The translations under genes were made by a program, and so were the position numbers. From Ophiura sarsii (lineage: Eukaryota; Echinodermata; Ophiuroidea; Amphilepidida; Ophiuridae): DNA of 64,000 nt. The first letter of the stretch is position 1; each line of letters opens with the position of its first letter. Below the pieces are notes generated by a model. The model saw only the letters and a list, made by a program, of their open reading frames with translations, was not told where the DNA came from and ran no database searches. This document shows, one piece after another, positions 9,497 through 20,669 of the stretch. The stretch spans positions 63,574,292-63,638,291 of the forward strand of contig CM069449.1 in NCBI GenBank assembly GCA_035610835.1, written 5' to 3'.

Positions 9497-9981
9497 AGAG
9501 TACACACCACTAAATAAATTCCCCATTGCTTACTGTGTAAAATGGACCATGATTATTCGCCATTTTCTCGCTTATAAAGCAACTGGTTGCTTCAACTTTG
9601 CATTCTGTGTGAAGATCATGGTCTTGGCTTTCCTGTAAACAACAAAAATATATAAGTTCAAGGCAAAATTTTCGAGATATGCGCCGTCAAAGATACACAT
9701 GTTTGTAGATTGCCCAGGCCTAGCTTAGGTCTAAGCAATTCTAATCAATTATCTGAAGTCTCTAAAATGACTAAAAAATCATAAAAAATTGGTCAAAGAA
9801 GAAAATTTGCACTGATATTGTTTGATAATCTTCATTTAATAATCATCCGATCAAAAGTTTGGCCAACAACACTATTTTTGAAGCATTTTTATATATTTCA
9901 CTTAGACGAGTGTCATCCCAACCAATTCAACAGGCCTTTCGTGGACTCTTCCATTATTTATTTAGTGGTGTGAATCCTTCA
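9497..9981 (+). repeat. 485-bp direct repeat, left copy
   Basis: Identical by eye to 11425-11909. Near its ends are inverted 17-bp motifs: CACACCACTAAATAAAT and ATTTATTTAGTGGTGTG. No coding content was seen. Confidence 0.9.
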
Positions 9982-10307
9982 CCTCTTTAGATTTTTGAAA
10001 TTATATATTTTTCTGTTAGGTTGAATATACTGCAACACATTGATAGCATTGCAACCACTTAAATCAATTTTAACAGGCTTTTGTATGACAAAGTTTGTTT
10101 AAATTATGTTTGCTATCTACTGAAGATAGCATGCTTTTCAATGGTGAAATAACGTGCACGCGATAAAAGTGTGTCACACAGTTTGTCTTTATTTCTTGAA
10201 CTTTCAATGCCTTTGTAGCATGAATTGACCAGTTGTAATGATAGTAATGAATACATATTACAAATTTAGAATGTCTATAATCTCCTTTTTGTGTATACTG
10301 AGATGGA

Positions 10308-10347
<40 letters not shown>

Positions 10348-11424
10348 AGTGATACATTTAGTTGTATATGAAATTATGGAAAAGTTCAAATTAGAAAATA
10401 AATCCGGGGTTTACCTGTATGTAAGACTCCATGACAGAGGGTGCCAGAGACACTTCATTTGCATAGAACTGGCAAATTCCTCCTTCTTTACACGCATCTC
10501 AACCATTAAACGAAGATCTTTGAAAAAAATCAAATCCTGGGATAGGCCTAGGCCTAGGCCTACTGTAACACGGTTAGCCAATCTGTAATGGAATTTCAAA
10601 AAGAAAAGATATGGTATGATGATCAGGGTTTACATAGTATAGATAACCCCTTTTCTCTCCTCCCTGTATACAGTATATATCCCCTCCCACCCTCTTCTCC
10701 CCACCCCTTCACCCGCTAGCTAGGCACTGGCTATTACACTGCACCCTTGACTAGTGCAAGTCTGATTATCATGATAATAACCCACGGCTATGACTAAACA
10801 GCTGGGTTTTTCATCTTTGTTTACTTGGTGTATTCGGGGAAGGGGAGGGAGGGTGTTGTTGTGGAAACAAATATTTGACCTCTATCTAATATGGGATCGT
10901 GCTATGGTGGACTTACATGAATAGGGAGACCTTTACTTTGTGCAGACATGGTATCATTCCAATCCAATGTTTTAAATTTTGATTATCACTTGATTTGTAA
11001 AAAAGTAAGCTTATTTAAGAGTTGCCTGCAGCCTCTGAAAGTTGTCTTACATACCACTATCAGTCCTGTGTGTGAACAGACAACTTAGTCACTGTTCGAT
11101 CTATCTGTTAATAAACTTAATTACAATTTTAAATCAGTGTAAATTGACTTTGAAAAGTAACCAGTGACAGTTGACTAAACCTACGTTCTTACGCGGCTGA
11201 ATAGACTGAATGAAGCAGTTTCTTGTGCTGCTTTTTCTACACTAAATGTTCCTAAATCAATAGAAAACTTACATAAAATGGTAAATAGCCACAGAAATTC
11301 AGCGTATCATTAATTTGAAAACTTTTTTTAATCGGTTCGTATGACCATAGCAACCAAACAGCCCGTGAGATAGGCGTGGGCAATACGAAATCCCGATTTT
11401 CATAAATTAACTGGATTTTCATGT
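9982..11424. other. Non-coding interior between the direct repeats
   Basis: Includes an uninterrupted run of 35 G at 10311-10345 and a GGCCTAGGCCTAGGCC palindromic stretch near 10545. Short ORFs on both strands around the G run are low-complexity artefacts. No RT, integrase or gag motif was seen. Confidence 0.5.
10311..10345 (+). repeat. 35-nt poly-G run
   Basis: Uninterrupted G homopolymer. Its length is likely to be unreliable in the assembly. It can form G-quadruplexes. Confidence 0.9.
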
Positions 11425-11909
11425 AGAGTACACACCACTAAATAAATTCCCCATTGCTTACTGTGTAAAATGGACCATGATTATTCGCCATTTTCTCGCT
11501 TATAAAGCAACTGGTTGCTTCAACTTTGCATTCTGTGTGAAGATCATGGTCTTGGCTTTCCTGTAAACAACAAAAATATATAAGTTCAAGGCAAAATTTT
11601 CGAGATATGCGCCGTCAAAGATACACATGTTTGTAGATTGCCCAGGCCTAGCTTAGGTCTAAGCAATTCTAATCAATTATCTGAAGTCTCTAAAATGACT
11701 AAAAAATCATAAAAAATTGGTCAAAGAAGAAAATTTGCACTGATATTGTTTGATAATCTTCATTTAATAATCATCCGATCAAAAGTTTGGCCAACAACAC
11801 TATTTTTGAAGCATTTTTATATATTTCACTTAGACGAGTGTCATCCCAACCAATTCAACAGGCCTTTCGTGGACTCTTCCATTATTTATTTAGTGGTGTG
11901 AATCCTTCA
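11425..11909 (+). repeat. 485-bp direct repeat, right copy
   Basis: Matches 9497-9981 end to end. It is followed at once by the 3' end of the outer MITE (AGTTGAAAATTGG...). Confidence 0.9.
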
Positions 11910-11949
11910 AGTTGAAAATTGGAAATGTGATCGGGTCATCTACCTTTAA

Positions 11950-12600
11950 TTTACCGGATTTATAAAAATGACTATAACAGAAAAAGTTTTCAACCTATGA
12001 TAGCAAAAGTATACATTTTTGGAAAGCTTGTAACTAGAGGAATTCAGAAATGCAGTTTATATCAGGGAAGGGTTAATCCGTAAGTCTAAAAATATATAAA
12101 ATAAAAATTGGAGATATTCACTAGCCGGTATAATTACCATACCAACTTTGACAATTATATATCATCTAATGGGTAATTTCATGAGGCATTCAAATATGTA
12201 AAGTAAATAATGAGAGGGGTAGGTATAAAAAATATATGGATCTCAAATTAAAAATTAAAAAACTCTGATATTTTTCCGAACATTTCCGATCATACCATTT
12301 TAGTTCTAGGTCGTACTATAATTTTAATGGCATATTTGGTTTCCTCATGCAATTTCCCTTCAGAAAATGTATACTTTTACTACCTCAGGGGGTATACAAG
12401 CAAATATAAATGTGTAAAGTTAAAATCATGTCGCGAAAGCCAAAATCAGTGTGTAACGCGAAAGGAGGCGAGCTTAAAACACATGACCCTATACATTTTA
12501 CCATTCTGCAGATGTTATTGACCCTCCTCTAAAATTCTACATGATTTTTAACACGTTTCTCAGTTTTTGTGATGCCCAAATAGACCATTTTCCGAAGCTA
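11950..12600. other. Intergenic, no gene seen
   Basis: AT-rich. A 64-residue ORF at 12327 has no recognisable features. Confidence 0.4.
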
Positions 12601-12639
12601 TTTCTAGCAAATATTGCAGTCACTGAAACTCCATTGTTT

Positions 12640-13690
12640 TCATGCGTATAACAAAATATGACATGCATCGTGACCTCCCTACTGGCTGATGCCTTATCGT
12701 TTTTGTGCGCTTCTGTTGCTTTCTGTCATTCATGCATACAAACAAACAGAAGGGGTCACTGATCTTGTCATGCCGATTGTTATAATATTTTGGCTTGCTA
12801 CATATACCATATCCAATGTATCTATACAATGTATTTAATATAAGGTTAATTCTGCGATTTTGACCATTTCATGTCTCATGCATCATGTGCTATCTCTTCT
12901 TGGCGCTTCTGTCGCGTTTTGCCCTACCGCATCTATGAACAGATGGTTCAGGTCGCATATCTATTATAGGGTTTGTTTGTATATAATTGCAGGCCTCCAT
13001 TAAGTCAATTGCAATTATATTGGTGTTCCAGGTTGTTGACGTCAATCATTGCTGGTATTGCCTTTATTCTATTTTATTCTATTTGGTATTTTGTTCTCAT
13101 ACATAAAATGCAATATTTCAGCAGTGCGTACACTAGTTCTCCATTTCTGGTGTTCCCATCAGCCATACTAATAACTGCGATTTTGGCCATGCTATGTTTC
13201 ATGTATGCATCTTCTCGTGCTCTCGCCTCCAGCTATTCAGTCACTTTTTGTTTATGCATCCAAGAACAGATGGTTAAGGTCGCAAAACCGATCATTTGAA
13301 TGTACATAAATGTTTGCTACCATAATAGTTACAGTGATCTCGACCTACCATTCTAGGTCTCATATCGCCTTTGGGCGATTCTGCTCCTTTTTTGCGCAAC
13401 ATGCATCGAGGAATAGAATGGTTCAGGTCACAGATATGCGATATCTTTTGATTTTGTATTATTGTTTGATATCTAGTTATTTACAGTTAAAATATGTTTA
13501 GTCTCAATATAACCTTTGTGATATTAGCATTTTCTCACGTCATGCAGCCCGGGCATGCAGCATGATTCAATATTGTTCAAATTCCTTTGTTATTCGGTTG
13601 TAGCCTGTCATAATAATTCTGTGATTTCAGCACATAGGTCACAGGGATCACGGTTTTTAAATAGGCTTCATGCATAGTTTGTTTGGAGTC
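12640..13690. repeat. Degenerate tandem repeat region
   Basis: The motif GAACAGATGGTTCAGGTCGC recurs near 12938 and 13264 and, more diverged, near 13412. CTGCGATTTTG recurs at about 12851 and 13175. The first two units are about 325 bp apart; later ones are shorter. The 111-bp repeat (12769-12879) is embedded in it. ORFs here (12973-13299, 13310-13501) follow the repeat and are not convincing proteins. Confidence 0.6.
12769..12879 (+). repeat. 111-bp repeat, copy 2
   Basis: Same sequence as 7754-7864, but continuing into GCATCATGTGC instead of the palindrome. Confidence 0.85.
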
Positions 13691-13964
13691 ACGTTGGGGT
13701 ACATGTAGGGACGGACCTATTTTCTTTCACACGTCCCTATGCGGTTTTAGGGAAGGGTTCGGGGATTCTTTGTGGAGGGTGGGGTGTGATAAATCCTGTC
13801 TCTTTGTTATAGTTGATTGGTAATCTCAAATACGTTTCAAATGTGGATGACTGCATATGACTTTACCCAGCTTCAGATAGTAGTTACTTGCATTACTCTT
13901 TACTCGAGTACGCCTATGGAGAAGTCACTTATGACATTCCCCACTACAGTGCTACACTTTTCAA

Positions 13965-14317
13965 CATGTTCAATGAACGGAACGGAACGGTTAGCATTTG
14001 CTCTTTTAATTGTCGAGGGCTTGGCGATAAACGTAAACGGGCGGATGTGTTGAATTTTCTAAATACGAAAGAGTTCTCGATAGTTTGTCTTCAGGATGTA
14101 CATTGGACTTGCGAAATGGAGAATCAGATTAAACTTGATTGGGGATATAACTGCTATTTCAGTCACGGTTCCAGCAAATTCTAGAGGTACAGTAATTCTT
14201 CTCAAAGATAACTTTAAATTCGAGGCTCACGGTTACAAAAGTGAGCCATTAGGGGAAAATCAAGATTTACAATTTTCAACTTTGTCACACGTCGGGTCCT
14301 TAAACATTAAAATCTAG
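13965..14317 (+). pseudogene. LINE ORF2 remnant: 5' part of an APE-type endonuclease
   Basis: The frame reads SICSFNCRGLGDKRKRADVL, then IVCLQDVHW, then YNCYFSHGSS. These match the first blocks of LINE apurinic-like endonucleases (the N of NCRG and the acidic residue after CLQ). After SS (about 14175) the protein continues as NSRGTVILLKDNFKFE in another frame, a single small frameshift, and homology ends about 14317. It is not the family of the intact LINE at 28968-35225. It is a truncated, dead copy. Confidence 0.75.
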
Positions 14318-15011
14318 TTCCAGTTTTCAACTTCATTTAGTATCAATATGGTTTTCTCACAATAACCAAATAGTACATTACTCTCAATCACAAAATGTCC
14401 TTATTTTATTGTAATATGAATTCAGTTTACACTAACCGAAGATTAGACACCGAAAAATATACCTAACGGTTGATTGGTTCGGTCAGTAGGTTTTTTTGTT
14501 TGTTCTTTTTCCATTTGAAAAAGAAGCTATCGACAAGCCTTTAAAAATGATTAGGCAATATTAAATTGCATGTAAAACTTCTTAAAACATTTTAAAAAAA
14601 AGTTACGCCAGTAGAACCATTTTTGTTTTGGGTTTTTGCGCTTGCTATTATTTTTTCAGTATGAGCTCGACTGCCTTCTCATTTTTAACTTTTCATAATG
14701 AAAATATGAAATGAGCACGCGTCATGGTTAAAATAAATACCATGGTCAAGGGTGTTGGTAGAGTAACCGGGACCAGGTAAGGTTTTGGTAATATTGACAA
14801 AAATGCTTCAATCTTTAGTACTGAATATCAATGACCCTTTAGCTACATTTGAAATACAGTGAAAGTACCAACAAAGTGAGTCCAAATTGTCAAGCGTTTG
14901 CGTCCCATCTTGCCCATTGAATTCACAGAAGTAAATTTCAAATTAAATTATTTTGGAGTCTTTGAGTCTTTCATAATTGTTGTCGAAATAAAAAAAATAA
15001 CAATAATTCCA
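14318..15011. other. Intergenic, no gene seen
   Basis: AT-rich. It lies 3' of the dioxygenase-like exon, so it is expected to be intronic to that gene, but I found no further exon. Confidence 0.4.
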
Positions 15012-15160
15012 TGATTCCTCTTGTCAAATGAACCGACAGCGTCAATCTTAACCGACACGACCGTCAATTTTGGAGGTGTGGGCGACACCCCCCCCCCCCC
15101 CCCTCCTCCCCATCCCACACCCCACCCCCACCCATCCCCCTATGGCTACGCCACTGGGTC
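15012..15160 (-). mobile_element. Short transposon end, inverted copy of 19665-19775
   Basis: On the minus strand it begins CAGTGGCGTAGCCA, has a G-rich tract, and ends near GACAAGAGGAATCATGGAAT. The same order of blocks occurs on the plus strand at 19665-19775. CAG...GCGTAGCCAG-type termini are common in hAT-like elements, so it is probably a hAT-derived fragment. It contains a C run at about 15090. Confidence 0.55.
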
Positions 15161-15287
15161 CTTGTTCGAAATTGCAACTATTGTTTGCAAAAAGACCACT
15201 TCTACGAGAAAAACTAGGTAGATTCTAGGATTTGTTTGATTCTTATGGAGTGTTCAAAAATACCTCATATTTAAAAATTACTCTTAC

Positions 15288-16138
15288 CCATAATTACATG
15301 GCCGGAGGAAAGCAACCCTCTCCCCGATGCGATGAATTTGTCCAGTATCCTTCGGTGCATTTTTCACCACGGTCAAACCAAGTTCTTGGATTTGAACCAA
15401 CCAATCATGAAGCACCTTATCACTGGTCAACAAGTCATTGAACTCGAAGAAATGCAGCTGTGATTCTCCGACGTCCGCACCCCAATACCTCAAATGTGGT
15501 TCAAATGTTGTATCTCTTGCAGTAGACTTAAACGTGTAGCCTTGAAGCTCATCAGTGCTGTACTGACTGAAATGGCCGTCGCACCAGACCACTTCCAACA
15601 TCAGCGTCGACTCTCCGGGATTCGAACCGGTCTCGGCACAATTGACCAACTTTGCATCACGAGGGGACACCTCGGTATCCAACGCTGCGAAATCAGCGAC
15701 ACGTGAATGGCTGCTCGGATGGAAACAAGTTTCACATCGACAAATATCTCGCAGCCATACATAAGAATATGATTGAGAAACGTTAACGTTAGCCCATCTG
15801 ATGGTTACAGCTTTCGTATCGGCACATAATGCAAAAGAAACATCTGCATCCGAGATGGTTTGTCCAGACATGGCTCTGTAGAGTCTAGTATGCAAAAAAA
15901 CTTGACTTTGAAGGGACGAATTTCGGACAACAGACTCATTGACGAGAGCCGTTTTGAAAGTTGAAACACTCGGTCTACATGTACTTGAGCTTGTGTTATA
16001 ATGCACACATTGTTGATAAGCCAAACTATGGACTTTCGATGCAGAAAAAATCACATGATAAGCTTTCCAATGCGCCAATATTCTACTCTGTGATGTTATC
16101 TTGCCAATTGCTGTCGCCATATTTAATATGATTATCAC
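15288..16138 (-). CDS. Gamma-butyrobetaine dioxygenase-like, 5' coding exon
   Basis: This exon encodes about 284 residues with the N-terminal zinc-binding domain of the gamma-butyrobetaine/trimethyllysine dioxygenase family. VWLRDICRCETC (residues 127-138) gives Cys133, Cys135 and Cys138, and His189 in CDGHFS is the likely fourth ligand. YWG (218-220) and GQIHRIGERVAFLR...YG (266-284) match the start of the catalytic double-stranded beta-helix. The protein would hydroxylate gamma-butyrobetaine, or a related trimethyl-amine, in carnitine synthesis using Fe(II) and 2-oxoglutarate. The HxD iron ligands must lie in later exons. The exon ends with TATGG followed by GTAAGAG (GT at 15287-15286), a strong donor; the TAA after Gly284 lies inside it. 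Start: Met1, or more plausibly Met7 (MATAIGKITSQSRIL). The long basic/hydroxylated N-terminus could be a mitochondrial presequence. Downstream exons were not found. Confidence 0.85.
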
Positions 16139-17500
16139 TTGTACACGGTATTTAGCTTAATGAAACAAGGTAATAGTAAAAGTACTCTAGCAAAAACAGA
16201 AGCGAATCACTAGCACCAACTGTTACTGATACAAGGGTTAGATAAATGCCTTCATTTCAAAGAGTGTTGTGAAGCGAGTTGTAGATTCAGTCTTAAAGTG
16301 AGTACTTTTAAGGCGAGTTGTGTAGTTGTTTGCAAAAGCGAGTTACGAAATGACTGATATGACGCTGAACCTTTTGAATTCATATATTTAAGTTGAAATC
16401 CTATTTCTACACGATCCCTAAAAACTCTAAAATAGATTAATACTAATTTATTCAATAAATAATAATTATTAAATATAGAAATAAAGAATTAATAATGAAC
16501 CCCTCAAAAAGTTCTGAAATTTGGTTTCAATTGCCTATATCTCGTATATTTTGTTATGTTTTGTTATGTTCATAGCGTTTTGCACATCAATGAAAAGATA
16601 TTGTGTTCGTCTTTTGTAGCAATCACTTGTTTCACTCAGCTACTCAGTTTCAAAACAGCAACTTGCCTGAGTACATGGGGAGGTCTTTATCGGAATGTAC
16701 CAATCATCTCCATGTTGCGCTCAAAAGTCAATAGAGCAATAATTTACACTGAAATCGTCATTGTAATACTTTATTGTCCATACGACAGAGTTGTTATTTT
16801 GATCTCAAATAGTGGTGAATTTGACATATTTTGATCGTGACCTCATCACACCATATTCTCAAACAAGTGGCTGAGTACTCAAACAAGTGATTGTTGTCAA
16901 TGTATCATTGGAAAGGAGAACACATCTATTTTCCATTGGTATGTAAAACAATATCAACATAACACGAAATAGTCGACAATTTGGAGTTAAAAATTCCAAT
17001 TCCGAACTTTCTGTAAGAGTGTTACGATGGAAATCTAGAGTTTATAACAAAAATGTAGTCAAATTTCAAATCAAAATATGGTGAATCCTATAAATGAGAG
17101 AAGGGAAGGGAAGACAAGAAATATATTTTAAAATGTGTTGAAAACTGAACTACGTAACTGAATGTAACATAAACTTCTAACACAATGTATATATATCTTT
17201 AAAAGAGTAGCAATTAAAGTGCACACTATTCCAAACATTTTCAAGAGCTCTCAAAATAAATTGTAGAGGTCAGCTTCCACCTGAAAATTAGGTAAGAGTT
17301 AGATCAGTAAAGATAATTAAAATTTACATCGAATATATTTGATAACTCCATCCATGAACCTCTCTGTAACTCCCCTTAAAATTACTCACTCCACTAACCA
17401 TTATTCAACTTCACATATATTTAATCACCCATATGATCCTGGCCATTCAGGCTATTTTATTTCCTTAATATCACACCATGGGGGGAAAAGTCAAGGCCAC
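16139..17500. other. Upstream flank of the dioxygenase-like gene, no gene seen
   Basis: AT-rich. It would hold the promoter of the minus-strand gene, but no clear TATA box or CpG-rich patch was recognised. Several short ORFs have no protein features. Confidence 0.4.
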
Positions 17501-17544
17501 ATTTGCACTTTGGCACTGAAATTAAAATGTTGGTTCATTATAGA

Positions 17545-17745
17545 GGGAATCCACTTTACTCATGCGTGCCCGTAACAAAAGGTAGTCATCTCAACTGGGT
17601 CAGGAATATATTCTCCATGCTCGGTGTTGATTTCAGTCTCGATCTGCATGAGATGCCAGCATTAAATTACTCAAGTATTGTTGAAGATATTTGCAAGTCG
17701 ATAAAACAATGGTCGAAGAGACACTTGACAGTTCTGAGTTCTCTT
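17545..17745 (+). pseudogene. LINE ORF2 remnant downstream of the RT domain
   Basis: The frame from about 17503 contains LNWVRNIFSMLGVDFS, LHEMPALNYSSIVEDI and IKQWSKRHLTVL. This is the block after the RT palm in L1/Tx1-type LINEs (compare LGITFS... and IRAWKMRGLSMIGR in the intact element at 31209). Upstream sequence to 17339 may continue the homology in other frames. Heavily truncated. Confidence 0.65.
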
Positions 17746-17809
17746 TATTTCGAGATTCAGTCATCTGGTTCTTGCTATCCCCAATCCAGATTGCAACTTG
17801 ATACATGAG

Positions 17810-18900
17810 CTTACCAATATGCTGTATATAATGTATGCAGTTCCACTTTGAAAAACATCCCTATATAAAATTAATTATCCTCACATAGGGCACTCCCTGT
17901 AGGGCAGTGAGCTTGCCATATATGGTAGTCATGACCTTGGACTATATAACCTTGATCCAGGTATAAATACTTATCATCCGTTTTTTTAGTTATGACTGTT
18001 TTTACCAATTTTTGAAATTGGCTCTGAACTTGAATATATTGGGCCGATTTAAATAAACCTAACCTGAGATATTGTACTAAACACTTCAATCAATTTAGTG
18101 ATATGCTCAGTGTTTGCATCCTTTGAGTGCCTCGTGTGAGGAAAAGACTGAGAATTTAAATATGGGTATTTAAGAAATGGAAAAGCTTGTTTAATTTCTA
18201 AATCCATCAATATTTGTCAATCAAATTGGGTATACATGTTATATATCTATTACTGATCACTCTTATGATGGGAACAAAATTGTCGGACATTGCTCATTTG
18301 CATATCAATGACTTGAATAGATAATTAGCTAATTTTCATATTTAATGAGCTTATGAAACTAAATTATAGTTTAAAAGATTGGGTATCGCACAGTTAGCCA
18401 TAATACCAAGTTTGATTGCAATACACCATTCACATCTGGATTTATAACATTTACGCATATTAATTAGCTGGACTTTTTTCACTTTTTTGATTGCAGTCAG
18501 TAAAACTGGTCAAAATGACCAATTTCACTAGGTTATTTTAGCTTAATGCAATATAATGTTACCATATTTTTAAATTTAACATGGTATAGTATATAGATAT
18601 TCAATTGTTAAAGAAATATGTGTAAATGGTGTTTTGAATGTTACATTATTAACAAATTGAGCTCTCTAAATCCTGATAAATTATATTTGTGGGCATTGTT
18701 ACTGTTTTTGGCAGGTTTTCGGCCATTTTCCGAGTGTCTCAAAACTCCGTACCACAAGAATGCATTGACCGATTGTCATTATTTTTGGAAAATAAATCTT
18801 TCATTGCAATCTTTCATTTGAATCCAATTTTGTACATGTCGCAATCATTTGAATGTTATGTGTGCTATGCCTACTAGTAGTAGTACCAGTTGTGGTCATA
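17810..18900. other. Intergenic, no gene seen
   Basis: AT-rich, with no supported ORF or RNA gene. Confidence 0.4.
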
Positions 18901-18902
18901 AG

Positions 18903-19322
18903 TCTGAATGAAGGTCAAAAGAAACCAATTTGAGGTAATAGTGTTACTGTATCCCATCCATTCATGCAAATAGGACAATAAGATTTAGTCAGTTGTTGAT
19001 TACTTTGTGTGGTAGAGCATGACATTGTATTCAATGGAATGATTTGCATACTTGGGACTTCTGTACCACACCGCTACCATTTGCCTGTTAGCCTGTTAGG
19101 ACATTTTGAGTTTTAACAATTTCCACCCATGTATGAAGGTCAAGGTCAATTTGAGATAATAGTGTATCCCATCCATTCATGCAAATAGGACAATAAGATT
19201 TAGTCAGTTGTTGAATACTTTGTGTGGTAGAGCATGACATTGTATTCAATGGAATCATTTGCATACTTCGACTTCTGTACCACACCGCTAACATTTGTCT
19301 GTTAGCCTGTTAGGACATTTTG
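18903..19322. repeat. Tandem duplication, about 215-bp unit x 2
   Basis: ATCCCATCCATTCATGCAAA recurs at 18951 and 19166, and each unit ends GCCTGTTAGGACATTTTGA. The segment GAATGATTTGCATACTTGGG with TGTGGTAGAGCATGACATTG is related to the hairpin nested at 53998-54168. The 68-residue minus ORF is a repeat by-product. Confidence 0.85.
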
Positions 19323-19664
19323 ACTAATTATACTTAACGAGCTGTATTAATTAAAGCAAAAGTGATAGATTTTTTCTCTCTTCAGATTATTAAAGATATT
19401 AATTTGTCTTTAAGATAAGCCCAAACACAAATTAATTTGATAGAGGGTTACTCAAATACAATCGCCTAAAGACAAAAAACCCTCTAAAATGTAACAAAAC
19501 CACCTTTTTGTGGTGCCGAGGTTAAAACACGTGACCTTATGTGTACAAAAATTGTTGGAATCGATCACGGAGATATGCTGTCGGAAGGATCGTTGCCGGA
19601 ACCGGTGATAGAAGCGACGATATCAGTTGAAAATGGTGAGGGCACTGTTTAGGTGCCCGTAGCG

Positions 19665-19775
19665 GCAGTGGCGTAGCCAGGGGGTTGGGGGAGGAGTGCC
19701 AACATTGACTGTCGTGTCGGTTGTGATTGGCACTGTCGGTTCATTTGACAAGAGGAATCATGGAATTATGATGGT
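19665..19775 (+). mobile_element. Short transposon end, partner of 15012-15160
   Basis: CAGTGGCGTAGCCAGGGGG, then a G-rich tract, then CGTGTCGGTTGTGATTGGC and GACAAGAGGAATCATGGAAT. The blocks are in the same order as in the minus-strand copy at 15012-15160. Confidence 0.55.
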
Positions 19776-19966
19776 CAAAAGTACACAGATAGTAGTTTTT
19801 CGCGCGCTGCGCGCGCATGTTTCCCCAAATTGTATTATTTGTTGGTACAAGCTTGTTTAGAGCTCAAATGTACTTCAATCATAGCAAAAATAAGTGTAAA
19901 GTCTAGTTTGTCTAGATTGGTCCCGAAAAATTTCAACAAAAAAGGCCGAAATTAGTGTATTTCAAT

Positions 19967-20042
19967 GGGGGGGTGGGGTGGGGGGGTGGGGGGGATTATT
20001 TAATGGTGCCCCCCCCCCCCCCCCCCCCCCCCACCCCACCTC
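19967..20042. repeat. G-rich tract followed by C-rich tract
   Basis: A G-rich stretch (GGGGGGGTGGGGTGGGGG type) is separated by about 15 bp from a run of more than 20 C and CCACCCCACC. It could form a GC hairpin or quadruplexes. The 72-residue poly-Pro ORF over it is an artefact. Confidence 0.8.
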
Positions 20043-20669
20043 CTGGCTTCCGTGTACACGGGCTGCATATGGGCGATCACAAGTCGCGAGCTGTCAGTAC
20101 ACTACAGTATAATTTAAATATTGACAAAAGAACAGGCAGGAAAACTGCCAGAATATACCAGGACTTGCTGTAAATTAGCTTGACAACGTACCAGCAGGTG
20201 AATAAAAGGCATATAACTAGAGTTTGAATTATTTAACGGTTACACACCTTTCTGATCTGACAATTGGAAGCTTAAAAAATGTAATTGATTTAGCTCTGAA
20301 CATCACGTATGTACATGTAGCTTTCTGTACGACCATGAATGATATGACTATGACATTTTATGAGAGCTATAGAATAAAAGCATGTGAGTCCACGTCAGGG
20401 ATTAACATCAATGTTTGTCAACTTTTCTGTATAAATTTAGTCAAACTGTTGCTTCAGATATCATGTTTAATTAATGTTTAATTATTGTGTATACATTACA
20501 TTGGTTAAATATCTCAACCTGTTTCTATTTCCACGAAATACTACACTGGCTTGAATTTTGATCACCTTATTCCCGCTACAAAACTACGACGTGAACTGTC
20601 TATGATTCATTTCGCCAGGCATGTGAAACAAACATCTGCCTATTGTTGAGATTTGGTTCACAGTATAGC

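Larger units (their letters stand above)
9172..11949. mobile_element. MITE split by an insert flanked by 485-bp direct repeats
   Basis: The outer element starts TTAAAGGTAGATGACCCGAT at 9172 and ends with its reverse complement at 11949. The intact relative is at 21449-21811. It is interrupted after AAAACTTCA (about 9496), and its last 40 bp resume at 11910. The insert (9497-11909) has two 485-bp direct repeats around 1443 bp of non-coding DNA. This layout resembles a small LTR-type non-autonomous element, or recombination between two copies of a nested MITE. Confidence 0.75.

Noticed and set aside
10070..10588. ORFs with poly-Pro or poly-Gly over the G run
   Set aside because: Produced by the 35-nt homopolymer; no evidence of a protein.
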